From contig NZ_JAGWCB010000018.1 in NCBI RefSeq assembly GCF_020387415.1, positions 310,001-374,000 on the forward strand: DNA of 64,000 bases, given 5' to 3'. This DNA comes from Ideonella benzenivorans (GTDB lineage Bacteria; Pseudomonadota; Gammaproteobacteria; Burkholderiales; Burkholderiaceae_C). Below, one piece after another: positions 33,935 through 41,611 of this stretch. A program made the position numbers and the translations under genes. Position 1 is the stretch's first letter. Every line of letters starts with the position of its first letter. The notes beneath the pieces are model-generated. The model did no database searches and was not told the origin of the DNA. It worked only from the letters and a program-made list of their open reading frames with translations.

Positions 33935-35103
33935 CCTCGCTGTTCCGCTTCCGCCTGCTGCCGCTGTGCGGCCTGATCCTGGCCGGCCTGGCCACCCTGC
34001 CGGCCCGCGCCACCAACGGCACCATGCCGCACGGCTATGGCATCGCCTCGCAAGGCATGGGCGGCGCCTCCATCGCCTTGCCGCAGGACGCGGTGGCCGC
34101 GGCCAACAACCCCTCGGGCATGGCCCTGCTGGGCGAACAGCTGGAGCTGGGCCTGGCGGTGGTGCTGCCCAAGCCCTCGGCCACCTTCGGCGGCACCACC
34201 TTCGACGGCGGCGGCCTGAAGGCCATCCCGGTGCCCGAGTTCGGCTATGTGCGGCCGCTGGACACCCAGCAGACGGTCGGGGTCTCGGTCTATGGCAATG
34301 GGGTGGCGACCAAGTACCGCCAGTCGATTTCGGGCGGCACCGACAGCGCCAGCGACGGCGCCAACCTGACCCAGGTGATCGTCTCGCCCACCTACGCGCT
34401 CAAGCTCAGCGCCGGCCAGGCGGTGGGGGTTTCGCTGGACCTGGCCTACCAGCGCTTCCGTGTCAACGGCGTGCCCGATGCCAATGGCGTCGAAGGCCAG
34501 GGCTACGAATCCTCCACCGGCGTCGGCCTGAAGCTGGGCTGGACCGGCGAGGTGCTGCCGGGTGTCTCGCTGGGCGCGATGTACGCCTCGCGCATCCACA
34601 TGGGCAAGCTCAAGGCCTACAGCGCGCTGCTGGCCGATGGCGGCCAGTTCGACGTGCCCGAGCGTTACGGCCTGGGCCTGGCGGTGCAGGCCCCGGCCGG
34701 CCTCACCTTCGCCGCCGACGTGATGCGGGTGAACTGGGGCGACCTGGCCTCGCTGGGCAACGCCCTGACCGACCCGCAGCCCGGCTTTGGCTGGCGCAAC
34801 CAGACGGTCGTGCGCGCCGGCGTGGCCTGGGAGGTTCGGCCCCAGTGGACGCTGCGCGCGGGCTACAGCCACGGCACGCAGATCGTCAGCAGCGACAACA
34901 CCACGCTGAACTATCTGGCGCCGGTCACGCCGCAGCAGCACCTGACCCTGGGCGCGACCTGGAAGTTCGACCCCCACCAGTCCCTCAGCCTGGCCTATGC
35001 GCGGGCGATCGGCACCACCGTGCACGGCACCGGCGCCAGCACCGGGGTGGATGTGCGCATGTCGCAAAACTGGCTGGCCGCCGCCTGGTCCTACGCCTGG
35101 TGA
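33931..35103 (+). CDS. OmpP1/FadL/TodX-like outer membrane channel
   Basis: A 390-residue outer membrane protein with a signal peptide ending ARA (residue 27) and the mature start TNGTMPHGYGIASQGMGGAS, the FadL-family plug region with the NPA-like PSG motif in AAANNPSGMALLG. The C-terminus ends in aromatic SYAW, as barrels do. TodX- and FadL-like channels bring hydrophobic aromatics into the periplasm. Position inside the operon indicates uptake of the pathway substrate. It overlaps the SDR gene by four bases. Confidence 0.93.
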   Translation: MTSLFRFRLLPLCGLILAGLATLPARATNGTMPHGYGIASQGMGGASIALPQDAVAAANNPSGMALLGEQLELGLAVVLPKPSATFGGTTFDGGGLKAIPVPEFGYVRPLDTQQTVGVSVYGNGVATKYRQSISGGTDSASDGANLTQVIVSPTYALKLSAGQAVGVSLDLAYQRFRVNGVPDANGVEGQGYESSTGVGLKLGWTGEVLPGVSLGAMYASRIHMGKLKAYSALLADGGQFDVPERYGLGLAVQAPAGLTFAADVMRVNWGDLASLGNALTDPQPGFGWRNQTVVRAGVAWEVRPQWTLRAGYSHGTQIVSSDNTTLNYLAPVTPQQHLTLGATWKFDPHQSLSLAYARAIGTTVHGTGASTGVDVRMSQNWLAAAWSYAW

Positions 35104-35136
35104 GGCACCTCCCACCCTGCCCCTGAAAGCCCGACC

Positions 35137-35475
35137 ATGACGACTCCCTTTCCCCTGACCCCCCTGTGCGCCGTGGCCGACGTGCCCGCCGGCGGCTGCC
35201 GCCGCATCGAACTGCCCGGCCGGCCTCCGCTGGCGGTGTTCCGCATCGACAGCGGCATCCACGTCACCGACGACACCTGCACCCATGGCGATGCCTCGCT
35301 GTGCGATGGCGAGATCGAGGACGGCCTGGTCGAGTGCCCCTACCACCAGGGCGCCTTCGACATCGCCACCGGCAAGCCGGCCGGTGCGCCCTGCACCATC
35401 GCGCTGCGGGTCTATCCGGTGCAGCTGCAGGATGGCCAGGTGTTGGCTGCGCTGCCGGTGCAGGAGCCGGCATGA
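35137..35475 (+). CDS. Rieske-type ferredoxin
   Basis: A 112-residue ferredoxin with ligands C48-x-H50 and C67-xx-H70 (CTHG ... CPYHQG) and the canonical 16-residue spacing. It should carry electrons from the reductase encoded next to the Rieske oxygenase alpha subunit of this operon. Its stop overlaps the reductase ATG (ATGA). Size and motif match BphF/NahAb-type proteins. Confidence 0.94.
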   Translation: MTTPFPLTPLCAVADVPAGGCRRIELPGRPPLAVFRIDSGIHVTDDTCTHGDASLCDGEIEDGLVECPYHQGAFDIATGKPAGAPCTIALRVYPVQLQDGQVLAALPVQEPA

Positions 35476-36488
35476 CGGTGAGCGTGAACGGCGGCGAAGC
35501 CCGCTTCGAGGTGGCCGAGGGCGACACCCTGCTGCGGGCCGCGCTGCGGGCGGGCGTGGCCCTGCCCTACGAATGCGGCGTGGGCGCCTGCGGCTGCTGC
35601 CGCTGCGAGGTGACGCAGGGCCAGGTCGAGGTGTTGTGGGCCGAGGCCCCGGGCCTGAGCGAGCGCGACCGCCGCAAGGGCCGACAACTGGCCTGCCAGT
35701 GCCGGCCGCTGGGCGATGTGGACCTGACACTGCGCCTGGACCCGCGCGGCACCGCCCCCACGCCGCCGCGGCGCCAGGCCGCCACGCTGCGGGCGGTGCG
35801 GCCGCTCACCCACGACCTGCGCGAGTTCGTGTTCCAGACCGAGGCCCCCGCGACCTTCGAGCCCGGCCAGTACGCCTTCCTGGGCCTGCCCGGCCTGGTG
35901 CGCGAGCGGGCCTACTCGATGGCCAACCTGGCCAACGCGGCGGGCGAGTGGCACTTCGGCGTGCGCCGCGTGCCCGGCGGCGAGGCCAGCAACGCGCTGT
36001 TCGACACCCTGCGGCCGGGCGACAGCGTGGCGCTGGACGGCCCCTACGGCATGGCCTGGCTGCGGCCGGACGTGCCGCGCGACATCGTCTGCATCGCCGG
36101 CGGCTCCGGTCTGGCGCCGATGCTGTCGGTGGCCCGGGGCGCGGCCGCCACGCTGCTGCGCGATGGCCCGCGGCGGCTGGACTTCTTCTACGGCGGCCGC
36201 ACGCCGGCCGACCTGTGCGGCCAGGCCGAGCTGGCGGCGCTGGGCGTGGACGGCGACCGACTGCGCTACCACGCGGCCGTCTCCGACGCGGCCGCGGCGA
36301 CGGCTGCCGGCTGGACCGGCGCGGTCGGGCCCATCCACGCCCTGGTCGAACAGACGCTGGGCGCCGCCCTGGCCGAGCGCGAGGTCTACCTGGCCGGCCC
36401 GCCCGGCATGGTGGAGGCCGTGCTGACCCTGCTGCAGGTCACCCACCGGATCCCGCCGGAGCGGATCCACTTCGACCGCTTTTTCTGA
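35472..36488 (+). CDS. ferredoxin-type oxidoreductase: 2Fe-2S, FAD and NAD(P) domains
   Basis: A 338-residue electron-transfer protein. The N-terminal plant-type [2Fe-2S] domain has C35, C40, C43 and a late Cys near 75 (CGVGACGCC). The FAD-binding motif RAYSMAN is near residue 150 and the NAD(P) lobe has IAGGSGLAPMLS. This architecture is that of class IB/III oxygenase reductases (BenC, PhtR, NahAa-like). It would pass electrons from NADH to the Rieske ferredoxin, with which it overlaps by four bases. It completes a three-component Rieske system whose oxygenase gene lies about 5 kb upstream. Confidence 0.94.
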   Translation: MTVSVNGGEARFEVAEGDTLLRAALRAGVALPYECGVGACGCCRCEVTQGQVEVLWAEAPGLSERDRRKGRQLACQCRPLGDVDLTLRLDPRGTAPTPPRRQAATLRAVRPLTHDLREFVFQTEAPATFEPGQYAFLGLPGLVRERAYSMANLANAAGEWHFGVRRVPGGEASNALFDTLRPGDSVALDGPYGMAWLRPDVPRDIVCIAGGSGLAPMLSVARGAAATLLRDGPRRLDFFYGGRTPADLCGQAELAALGVDGDRLRYHAAVSDAAAATAAGWTGAVGPIHALVEQTLGAALAEREVYLAGPPGMVEAVLTLLQVTHRIPPERIHFDRFF

Positions 36489-36499
36489 GGGGCCAACCG

Positions 36500-36772
36500 A
36501 TGGACGCTGCCGATTGGATCGGCCCGCTGGCCGGCGTGCTGAGCACCGCCTCCTTCGTGCCCCAGGCCTGGCACATCCTGCGCCGGCGCCGGGCCGACGA
36601 TGTGTCCTGGGGCACCTACTTGCTGCTGACCGCGGGCGTGGGGCTGTGGATGGCCTACGGCTGGCTGCGCGGCGACCGGCCGCTGCTGTGGACCAATGGC
36701 CTGATCGGCGTGAACGCCGTGGCCATCCTGCTCATGAAGTGGCATTACCAGCGGCGGGCCACCCGCCGCTGA
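36500..36772 (+). CDS. SemiSWEET/PQ-loop-like small membrane transporter
   Basis: A 90-residue protein with three hydrophobic helices and the MtN3/SemiSWEET features: LAGVLSTASFVPQAWHILRR in helix one (PQ-type motif), WGTYLLLTAGVGLWMAYGWL and a final helix NAVAILLMKW. SemiSWEETs dimerise to form a sugar-type uniporter. It starts 11 bases after the reductase gene and may be the last gene of the aromatic operon, though a link to the pathway is not obvious. Its stop and that of the convergent gene lie in one palindrome, TGAGGCGCCTCA. Confidence 0.85.
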   Translation: MDAADWIGPLAGVLSTASFVPQAWHILRRRRADDVSWGTYLLLTAGVGLWMAYGWLRGDRPLLWTNGLIGVNAVAILLMKWHYQRRATRR

Positions 36773-36778
36773 GGCGCC

Positions 36779-37105
36779 TCAACGCCAACCGCTGGGCGGC
36801 ACCGGCAACCGCAGCGCCAGGGCCAGGCCGGTGAAGACCACGAACAGCAGCAGCTCGCCGGCATTGGCCAGCGCGCCCAGCAGGCTCAGCCAGAACGGCA
36901 GCCCCAGGCCGACGGCGCCCACCATCGCCAGCGTCAGCAGGCCGGCCAGCACCCCGTGCACCTTGACGTAGTGCGGCATCCAGCGGCGCAGGGCGTCCAG
37001 GTTGTCCACCCGCATCGCACGGTGCAGGAACAGGTCGCCGCGCGGCGCCTGCATCAGGCCCACGGGAAACAGGTAACGGGTCCACAACGAACGGCTCGAC
37101 GACAT
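36779..37105 (-). CDS. small membrane protein of unknown function
   Basis: A 108-residue protein with a basic N-terminal part (RAMRVDNLDALRRWMPHY) and two hydrophobic helices (VLAGLLTLAMVGAVGLGL; LLLFVVFTGLALAL). I do not recognise a family. ATG at 37105 is preferred because GGGAGC sits six bases upstream; the frame extends to 37150. It converges on the SemiSWEET-like gene with a six-base gap and faces the SQR-like gene across a 283-bp region that holds a 12-bp palindrome CCCGGATCCGGG at 37154. Confidence 0.6.
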   Translation of the reverse strand: MSSSRSLWTRYLFPVGLMQAPRGDLFLHRAMRVDNLDALRRWMPHYVKVHGVLAGLLTLAMVGAVGLGLPFWLSLLGALANAGELLLFVVFTGLALALRLPVPPSGWR

Positions 37106-37388
37106 GCTCGGCTCCCGGAACAGCAGCACTTCAGGCGGGATGTCCGCCATTGTCCCGGATCCGGGTTAACCCTTGATTCCAATGGGACACGGGCCCGGCG
37201 CTTCTGCGCAGTCCGTCACGCCGCCGCCGGCTGACAGCACTGACACCCTTGGCAGCCCTGGCATGGCAGGACTGTCCGAGCACCCCGCCGAAGGCACAGA
37301 GCGGGGCCGCCGCCCAGAGCCAAGTGCTTGAAAACACGCCTGTTTTTCTGACGCCCCCCGCTGGCACGGGGCTTGATAGAGGCGGGGC

Positions 37389-38528
37389 ATGCCCTCTTCC
37401 ACGCCCCGCATCACCGTGCTGGGGGCCGGCTTTGCCGGCCTGTCCACCGTCCGCGCCCTGCGCCGGCAGGCGCCGCACGCCGAGATCACTCTCGTCGCGC
37501 CCCGGGCCGAGCTGCACTACCTGCCCGGCATCATCTGGATCCCGGCCGGCCTGCGCCGGCGCGAGGACCTGGTGGTGCCGCTGGACAACTTCTTCCGGCG
37601 CCAGCGCGTGCAGCATGTGGCGGCGGAGGTCACCGGCCTGGCCGACGGCGGGCGCACGGTGCTGACCAGCGCCGGCCCGCGGGCCAACGACGGCCTGGTC
37701 ATCGCCACCGGCGGACGCTTCCTGAAAAAGCTGCCCGGCATCGAGCACGCCATCACCCCCTGCGAGGGCATTGCCGCGGCCGAGCGCATCCGCGACCGGC
37801 TGCGGGCGATGTCCGGCGGCACCGTCGCGGTGGGCTTCGCCGGCAACTCGAAGGAGCCCAGCGCGGTGCGCGGCGGGCCGATGTTCGAGTTCCTGTTCGG
37901 CATCGACGAGCAGCTGCGCCGCGAGGGCCGGCGGGAGCGCTTCGAGCTGGTCTTCTTCAACCCCTCGACCGAGCCCGGTGCCCGCCTGGGCCCGCAGGCC
38001 GTGCAGCATCTGCTGGGCGAGATGGCCCGGCGCGGCATCCGCACCGTGCTGGGCCACAAGATGGTCCGATTCGAAGCCGATCAGGTGGTGACCGAGGGCG
38101 AGGCCTTCCGGGCCGACCTGATCCTCTTCATGCCCGGCATGACGGGCAACGCCTGGTTCGATGCCACTGAACTGCCCCGCTCGCCCGGGGGCCTGCTGCA
38201 GGCCGACGCGCACTGCCGCGTGCCCGGCTTCGAGCGGGTGGTCGTGGTGGGCGACTCCGGCAGCTTCCCTGGGCCCGACTGGATGCCCAAGCAGGCCCAC
38301 ATGGCCGACCTGCAGGCTCAGGCCGCGGCCACCAACCTGCTGGCCGATCTGGCCGGCCGGCCGTCCCAGGCCACCTTCCCGGTGGAGCTGGTCTGCATCG
38401 TCGACGCGATCGACCACGGCACCCTGATCTGGCGCACCGAGCGCCGCCACCTGATGTGGCCCTCCAGCCGCCTGCTGCACTGGGCCAAGCGCGGCTTCGA
38501 ACGTCACTACCTGAGGCAATACCGATGA
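37389..38528 (+). CDS. SQR-like FAD/NAD(P)-dependent oxidoreductase
   Basis: A 379-residue flavoprotein resembling sulfide:quinone oxidoreductases: FAD loop LGAGFAGLSTVRAL, IATGGRFL, VVVGDSGSF and a C-terminal amphipathic region. Of the three redox cysteines of true SQR, candidates for the first (C125, TPCEG) and last (C336, LVCIV) are present, but the position in the GNSKEPSAVRGGPMFEF block, where SQR has Cys before GPAYEF, is occupied by Ala/Val. It may therefore act on another sulfur species or a quinone only. The truncated haemoglobin gene overlaps its stop, pointing to NO, O2 or sulfide chemistry. Confidence 0.78.
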   Translation: MPSSTPRITVLGAGFAGLSTVRALRRQAPHAEITLVAPRAELHYLPGIIWIPAGLRRREDLVVPLDNFFRRQRVQHVAAEVTGLADGGRTVLTSAGPRANDGLVIATGGRFLKKLPGIEHAITPCEGIAAAERIRDRLRAMSGGTVAVGFAGNSKEPSAVRGGPMFEFLFGIDEQLRREGRRERFELVFFNPSTEPGARLGPQAVQHLLGEMARRGIRTVLGHKMVRFEADQVVTEGEAFRADLILFMPGMTGNAWFDATELPRSPGGLLQADAHCRVPGFERVVVVGDSGSFPGPDWMPKQAHMADLQAQAAATNLLADLAGRPSQATFPVELVCIVDAIDHGTLIWRTERRHLMWPSSRLLHWAKRGFERHYLRQYR

Positions 38529-38947
38529 ACACCTCTCCTGTCCTGAGCCCCTACGACCGCCTGGGCGGCGAAGCCGGCGTGCGCCGTCTGGTCGAGCGCT
38601 TCTACGCGCTGATGGATGAGCTGCCCGAGGCCTACACCGTGCGGCAGATCCACCCCGAGAGCCTGGCCGGCAGCGCCGACAGCCTGTTCAAGTACCTCAG
38701 CGGCTGGTTCGGTGGACCGCCGCTGTACACCGCCGAGAAGGGCCACCCCCGGCTGCGCATGCGCCACCTGCCTTACAGCGTGGGCCCGGTGGAGCGCGAC
38801 GAGTGGATGCTGTGCATGCGCCAGGCCCTGGCCGAGACAGTGGACGACATGGCCCTGCGCGCCCTGCTGGAGAAGGCCTTTGGCGACATGGCCGCGCACA
38901 TGGTCAACAGCGACGGGCGGCGCTGCCCGGGCGAAGCCGCGGCCTGA
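38525..38947 (+). CDS. group II truncated haemoglobin
   Basis: A 140-residue truncated globin. It opens with YDRLGGEAGVRRLVERFYALMDE and has the group II signature LRMRHLPYSVGPVERDEWMLCM, containing the proximal His and Trp-G8. Group II proteins bind O2 and NO and often serve in NO detoxification or redox reactions. The ATG overlaps the stop of the SQR-like gene (ATGA), so the two are translationally coupled. A GC-rich hairpin (38950-38973) follows. Confidence 0.94.
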   Translation: MNTSPVLSPYDRLGGEAGVRRLVERFYALMDELPEAYTVRQIHPESLAGSADSLFKYLSGWFGGPPLYTAEKGHPRLRMRHLPYSVGPVERDEWMLCMRQALAETVDDMALRALLEKAFGDMAAHMVNSDGRRCPGEAAA

Positions 38948-38949
38948 GC

Positions 38950-38973
38950 CCGCGGCCCTTCAGCCGGCCGCGG
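38950..38973. terminator. candidate terminator hairpin between convergent genes
   Basis: CCGCGGCC-N8-GGCCGCGG, a perfect 8-bp stem spanning the end of the globin operon and the stop of the MocR gene. No T-tract is present, so the call is tentative. Confidence 0.4.
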
Positions 38974-40381
38974 CCACCTGGCGGCCCAGCGTGCGCAGGG
39001 CCGCGTCCACCGTGTCGTCCATCGCCCGGCCGCAGCTCAGGCGCACGCAGCCGTCGTAGCGCCGGCCGGTGGAGAACATCGAGCCCGGCGCGATCTTGAT
39101 GCCCCGGGCCAGCGCGGCGTCGAACAGGGCGTCGCCACTGGCGCCCTCGGGCAGCTGCAGCCACAGCAGCATGCCGCCCTCGGGCAGGGTCACCCGGGTG
39201 CCGGGCGGGAAGTGGGTGGCGATGCGGTCGGCATAGGCATCGCGGTGCTGGCGCAGGGCCTCGTTCAGGCGCCGCAGGTGGCGGTCGTAGGCAGGGCTGT
39301 CCAGGAACTCGGCCACCGTGGCCTGGGGCAGCTCCTCGGGGAAGCGGCTCTGGGTGTACTTGAGCATCTCCACCCGGGCCTGCCAGCGCCCGGCCAGCAG
39401 CCAGCCCAGGCGCAGGCCGGGCGCCAGGATCTTGCTCAGCGAGTTGCAGTGGACGACGCCGCCGGCCCGGTCCCAGGCCTTGAGCGGGCGCGCCGGCTGG
39501 GGGCTCATCTCGCCGTAGATGTCGTCCTCGATCAGGGCCACGCCGCGTTCGGCGCACAGGGCCACCAGGGCGGCCTTGCGCTCGTCGGGCATGGTGCAGC
39601 CCAGCGGGTTGTGCAGGGTGGGCATGACGGCGACCGCCTGGATGGACGGGTCACTGTCCAGCGCGAAGGCCAGGGCCTCCACCGACAGGCCGTCGCGCGG
39701 GCTGGTGGGCAGCTCGATGGCGCGCAGGCCCAGGGCTTCGATGATCTGCAGCAGGCCGTAGAAGCTGGGCGACTCCACCGCCACCGTGCCACCGGGCTGG
39801 GTCACCGCCCGCAGGGCCAGGTTCATCGCCTCAGTGGCGCCCTGGGTGATGACGACCTCCTCCGGCGCGGCTGTCACGCCGCGCGCCAGGGCCCGCCGGG
39901 CCAGCGCGGCGCGCAGCAGCGGGTGGCCGTACCGACGGGTCATGCTGACCAGGGCGGTGGGCGCCAGCCGCAGCTTGCGCTGCATGATGCGGGAGAGTGC
40001 CTCGCCCGGATACAGCGCGCTGGGCGCTACTGCCAGCGCCAGGTTCACCGCCACCGGCTGGCGCTGGCCGCGGGCCAGGATCTCCGAGACATGGGCCGAG
40101 ATGCCGACGTAGGCCGCCGGGTCGATGGGCTGCACGCCCGCCTCGGTGGCCGGTGGCAGGCCGCGCCGACGCGGGTGCTGTACGAAGTAGCCGGAACGGG
40201 CCCGGGCCTCCAGCCAGCCCTCGTCCTCCAGTTGACGGCAGGCCTGCAGCGCGGTGGACAGGCTGACGGCGTGGGTGCGCATCAGCGCGCGCACGGAGGG
40301 GAAACGGTCGCCGGGGCGCAGCGAACCGGCCTGGATGGCCGACAGGTACTGGTCGGCGATGCGGCGGTACAGCGGGTTCAT
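38960..40381 (-). CDS. MocR-type GntR/aminotransferase transcriptional regulator
   Basis: A 473-residue MocR protein: GntR winged helix at the N-terminus (LRPGDRFPSVRALMRTHAVSLSTALQACRQLEDEGWLE in parts) fused to a fold-type I aminotransferase domain, with the PLP Lys in SLSKILAPGLRLGWL and the VESPSFYGLLQIIEALG region. MocR regulators bind PLP and control vitamin B6, amino-acid or GABA pathways. It is divergent from a small DUF2917-like gene, with an inverted repeat GACAC-AGA-GTGTC in between; the target is not clear. Confidence 0.92.
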   Translation of the reverse strand: MNPLYRRIADQYLSAIQAGSLRPGDRFPSVRALMRTHAVSLSTALQACRQLEDEGWLEARARSGYFVQHPRRRGLPPATEAGVQPIDPAAYVGISAHVSEILARGQRQPVAVNLALAVAPSALYPGEALSRIMQRKLRLAPTALVSMTRRYGHPLLRAALARRALARGVTAAPEEVVITQGATEAMNLALRAVTQPGGTVAVESPSFYGLLQIIEALGLRAIELPTSPRDGLSVEALAFALDSDPSIQAVAVMPTLHNPLGCTMPDERKAALVALCAERGVALIEDDIYGEMSPQPARPLKAWDRAGGVVHCNSLSKILAPGLRLGWLLAGRWQARVEMLKYTQSRFPEELPQATVAEFLDSPAYDRHLRRLNEALRQHRDAYADRIATHFPPGTRVTLPEGGMLLWLQLPEGASGDALFDAALARGIKIAPGSMFSTGRRYDGCVRLSCGRAMDDTVDAALRTLGRQVAAAG

Positions 40382-40420
40382 GGCGCGGGCCAGTGTGGGT
40401 GCAGGGCCGGAATCACAACA

Positions 40421-40433
40421 GACACAGAGTGTC
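40421..40433. promoter_or_regulatory. candidate MocR operator (GACAC-AGA-GTGTC)
   Basis: Perfect 5-bp inverted repeat with a 3-base spacer, 40 bp upstream of the MocR start in the 155-bp divergent region. GntR-type proteins bind short dyads of this kind. Function is inferred from symmetry and position. Confidence 0.35.
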
Positions 40434-40536
40434 GCGGATCGGACCAGAACAGATCGTGTTGGGGGCTGCTGTTGCGGGGCGCCGCGTACGGGGCTGTGCC
40501 TGCCCGAGCGACGCCCGGCGCCGCACAGTGGAGGCC

Positions 40537-40884
40537 ATGCACACCGCCCCCTTGATCTCCACCATCCCCCTGGCCGCTGGCCAGGGCCTGAGCCTGCGTC
40601 TGCGCCGGGGTGACCGGCTCTGGCTGTCCCAGGGCTGTCTGCAAGTCCGCCCGCCGGCCCAGTGGCTGGGCGAGCGCTGCTGGCAGCCCAGCGCGACCTG
40701 GGTCGAAGGCCATCAGCAGCAGATCGACGACGCCGGCGAATGGCAGTGGCAGGCCCTGACGGCCGTCACGCTGCGGCTGGAGCGACGCCCCACGCCGTGG
40801 ACTCAGCTGGCCGCTGCGCTGGCCGGCCTCAGAGTTCGCTGGCCCGGTCGGCCCGCCCGCGTGCCTTCTCCACCGGGTACTTGA
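40537..40884 (+). CDS. DUF2917-like small protein
   Basis: A 115-residue protein with the opening pattern of DUF2917 members (LAAGQGLSLRLRRGDRLWLSQGCLQV), Trp-rich (seven Trp) and without a signal peptide. Function of the family is unknown. The 3' end overlaps the convergent MazG-like gene by 56 bases, an unusual antisense arrangement, so the true stop or the neighbour's end deserves a check. It is divergent from the MocR gene and could be its target. Confidence 0.55.
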   Translation: MHTAPLISTIPLAAGQGLSLRLRRGDRLWLSQGCLQVRPPAQWLGERCWQPSATWVEGHQQQIDDAGEWQWQALTAVTLRLERRPTPWTQLAAALAGLRVRWPGRPARVPSPPGT

Positions 40885-41215
40885 CCGCGTTGACCACCAT
40901 CTTGCGGGCGGCGGCGTCCAGCAGGTCCACCTCCAGCGCGCTGGCCAGCTGCACCAGGTAGAGCAGCACGTCGGCCATCTCGGCAGCCACCGCGTCCTTG
41001 GCCGGCCCGGCCTGGGCCAGGGCCCGGCTCTGGTCCTCGGTCAGCCACTGGAAGTGCTCCAGCAGCTCACCGGCCTCAACGATCAGCGCCGAGGCCAGGT
41101 TCTTGGGCGCGTGAAAGGGCTGCCAGTCCCGCTCGGCGGCGAAGTCGCGCAGGCGCTGGCTCAGCTGCGCCAGGCTGTCGGGCGCCAGGAAGGGCGGAGA
41201 CGGGGGAGTCGACAT
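40829..41215 (-). CDS. MazG-like nucleotide pyrophosphohydrolase
   Basis: A 128-residue all-helical MazG-fold protein: LRDFAAERDWQPFHAPKNLASALIVEAGELLEHFQW, with the metal site ExxE in IVEAGELLE and ExxD in AEMADVLLYL. These enzymes (RS21-C6/dCTPase-like) hydrolyse dNTPs or nucleotide analogues and clean the nucleotide pool. The gene is followed on the same strand's upstream side by a terminator at 41239. Its 3' end overlaps the DUF2917-like gene. Confidence 0.9.
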   Translation of the reverse strand: MSTPPSPPFLAPDSLAQLSQRLRDFAAERDWQPFHAPKNLASALIVEAGELLEHFQWLTEDQSRALAQAGPAKDAVAAEMADVLLYLVQLASALEVDLLDAAARKMVVNAVKYPVEKARGRADRASEL

Positions 41216-41238
41216 CGATGGCGGGCCTCAGAAATGCA

Positions 41239-41260
41239 AAGAGCCCCTTGCGGGGCTCTT
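41239..41260. terminator. intrinsic terminator for the small Ala/Lys-rich protein gene
   Basis: AAGAGCCCC-TTGC-GGGGCTCTT, a perfect 9-bp stem with A/T flanks, lying between the stop of the 41286 gene and the start of the MazG-like gene. On the minus strand it is correctly placed to end the small secreted-protein transcript. Confidence 0.85.
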
Positions 41261-41285
41261 CAGTGTGCCGCCAAAGCGGCTGCCA

Positions 41286-41498
41286 TCAGTTGCTGGCGGC
41301 GGGGGCAGCGGCTTCAGCCGTCGCAGCCTTCTTCACGGCCTTCTTGGCGTGGTGCTTCTTGACGTGCTTCTTGGCCGGGGCCGAGGTCGCGGCGGCCGGA
41401 GCGGCAGCGGTGTCAGCAGCGGGGGTGGCGGGAGCGTCAGCAGCAAAGGCGCCGGCGGCGAACACGGTGGCGATCAGGGCAGCGAACAGCTTGGTCAT
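41286..41498 (-). CDS. small exported Ala/Lys/His-rich protein
   Basis: A 70-residue protein with a clean signal peptide (MTKLFAALIATVFAAGAFAA) and a mature part made of Ala/Pro/Thr and a basic cluster KKHVKKHHAKKAVKKA. Similar short exported proteins with KKH repeats are frequent in Burkholderiales and resemble acid-shock or histone-tail-like proteins; no function is established. ATG at 41498 is set by the signal peptide. It has its own terminator at 41239. Confidence 0.8.
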   Translation of the reverse strand: MTKLFAALIATVFAAGAFAADAPATPAADTAAAPAAATSAPAKKHVKKHHAKKAVKKAATAEAAAPAASN

Positions 41499-41611
41499 GA
41501 TGACAAGGACCTTCGGGTCCGTGGGTTGAAGATGACTGTTCAACGAGGGGCCCGAACCGGCGGTTGACGGCCTGGCCGACAATCGCGCGAAATTTTTCCT
41601 GCCCGCCCCGC

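Noticed and set aside
37172-37186. FNR/DNR-type site near TTGATTCCAATGG upstream of the SQR-like gene
   Set aside because: Only the left half TTGAT matches the TTGAT-N4-ATCAA consensus; the right half is poor.
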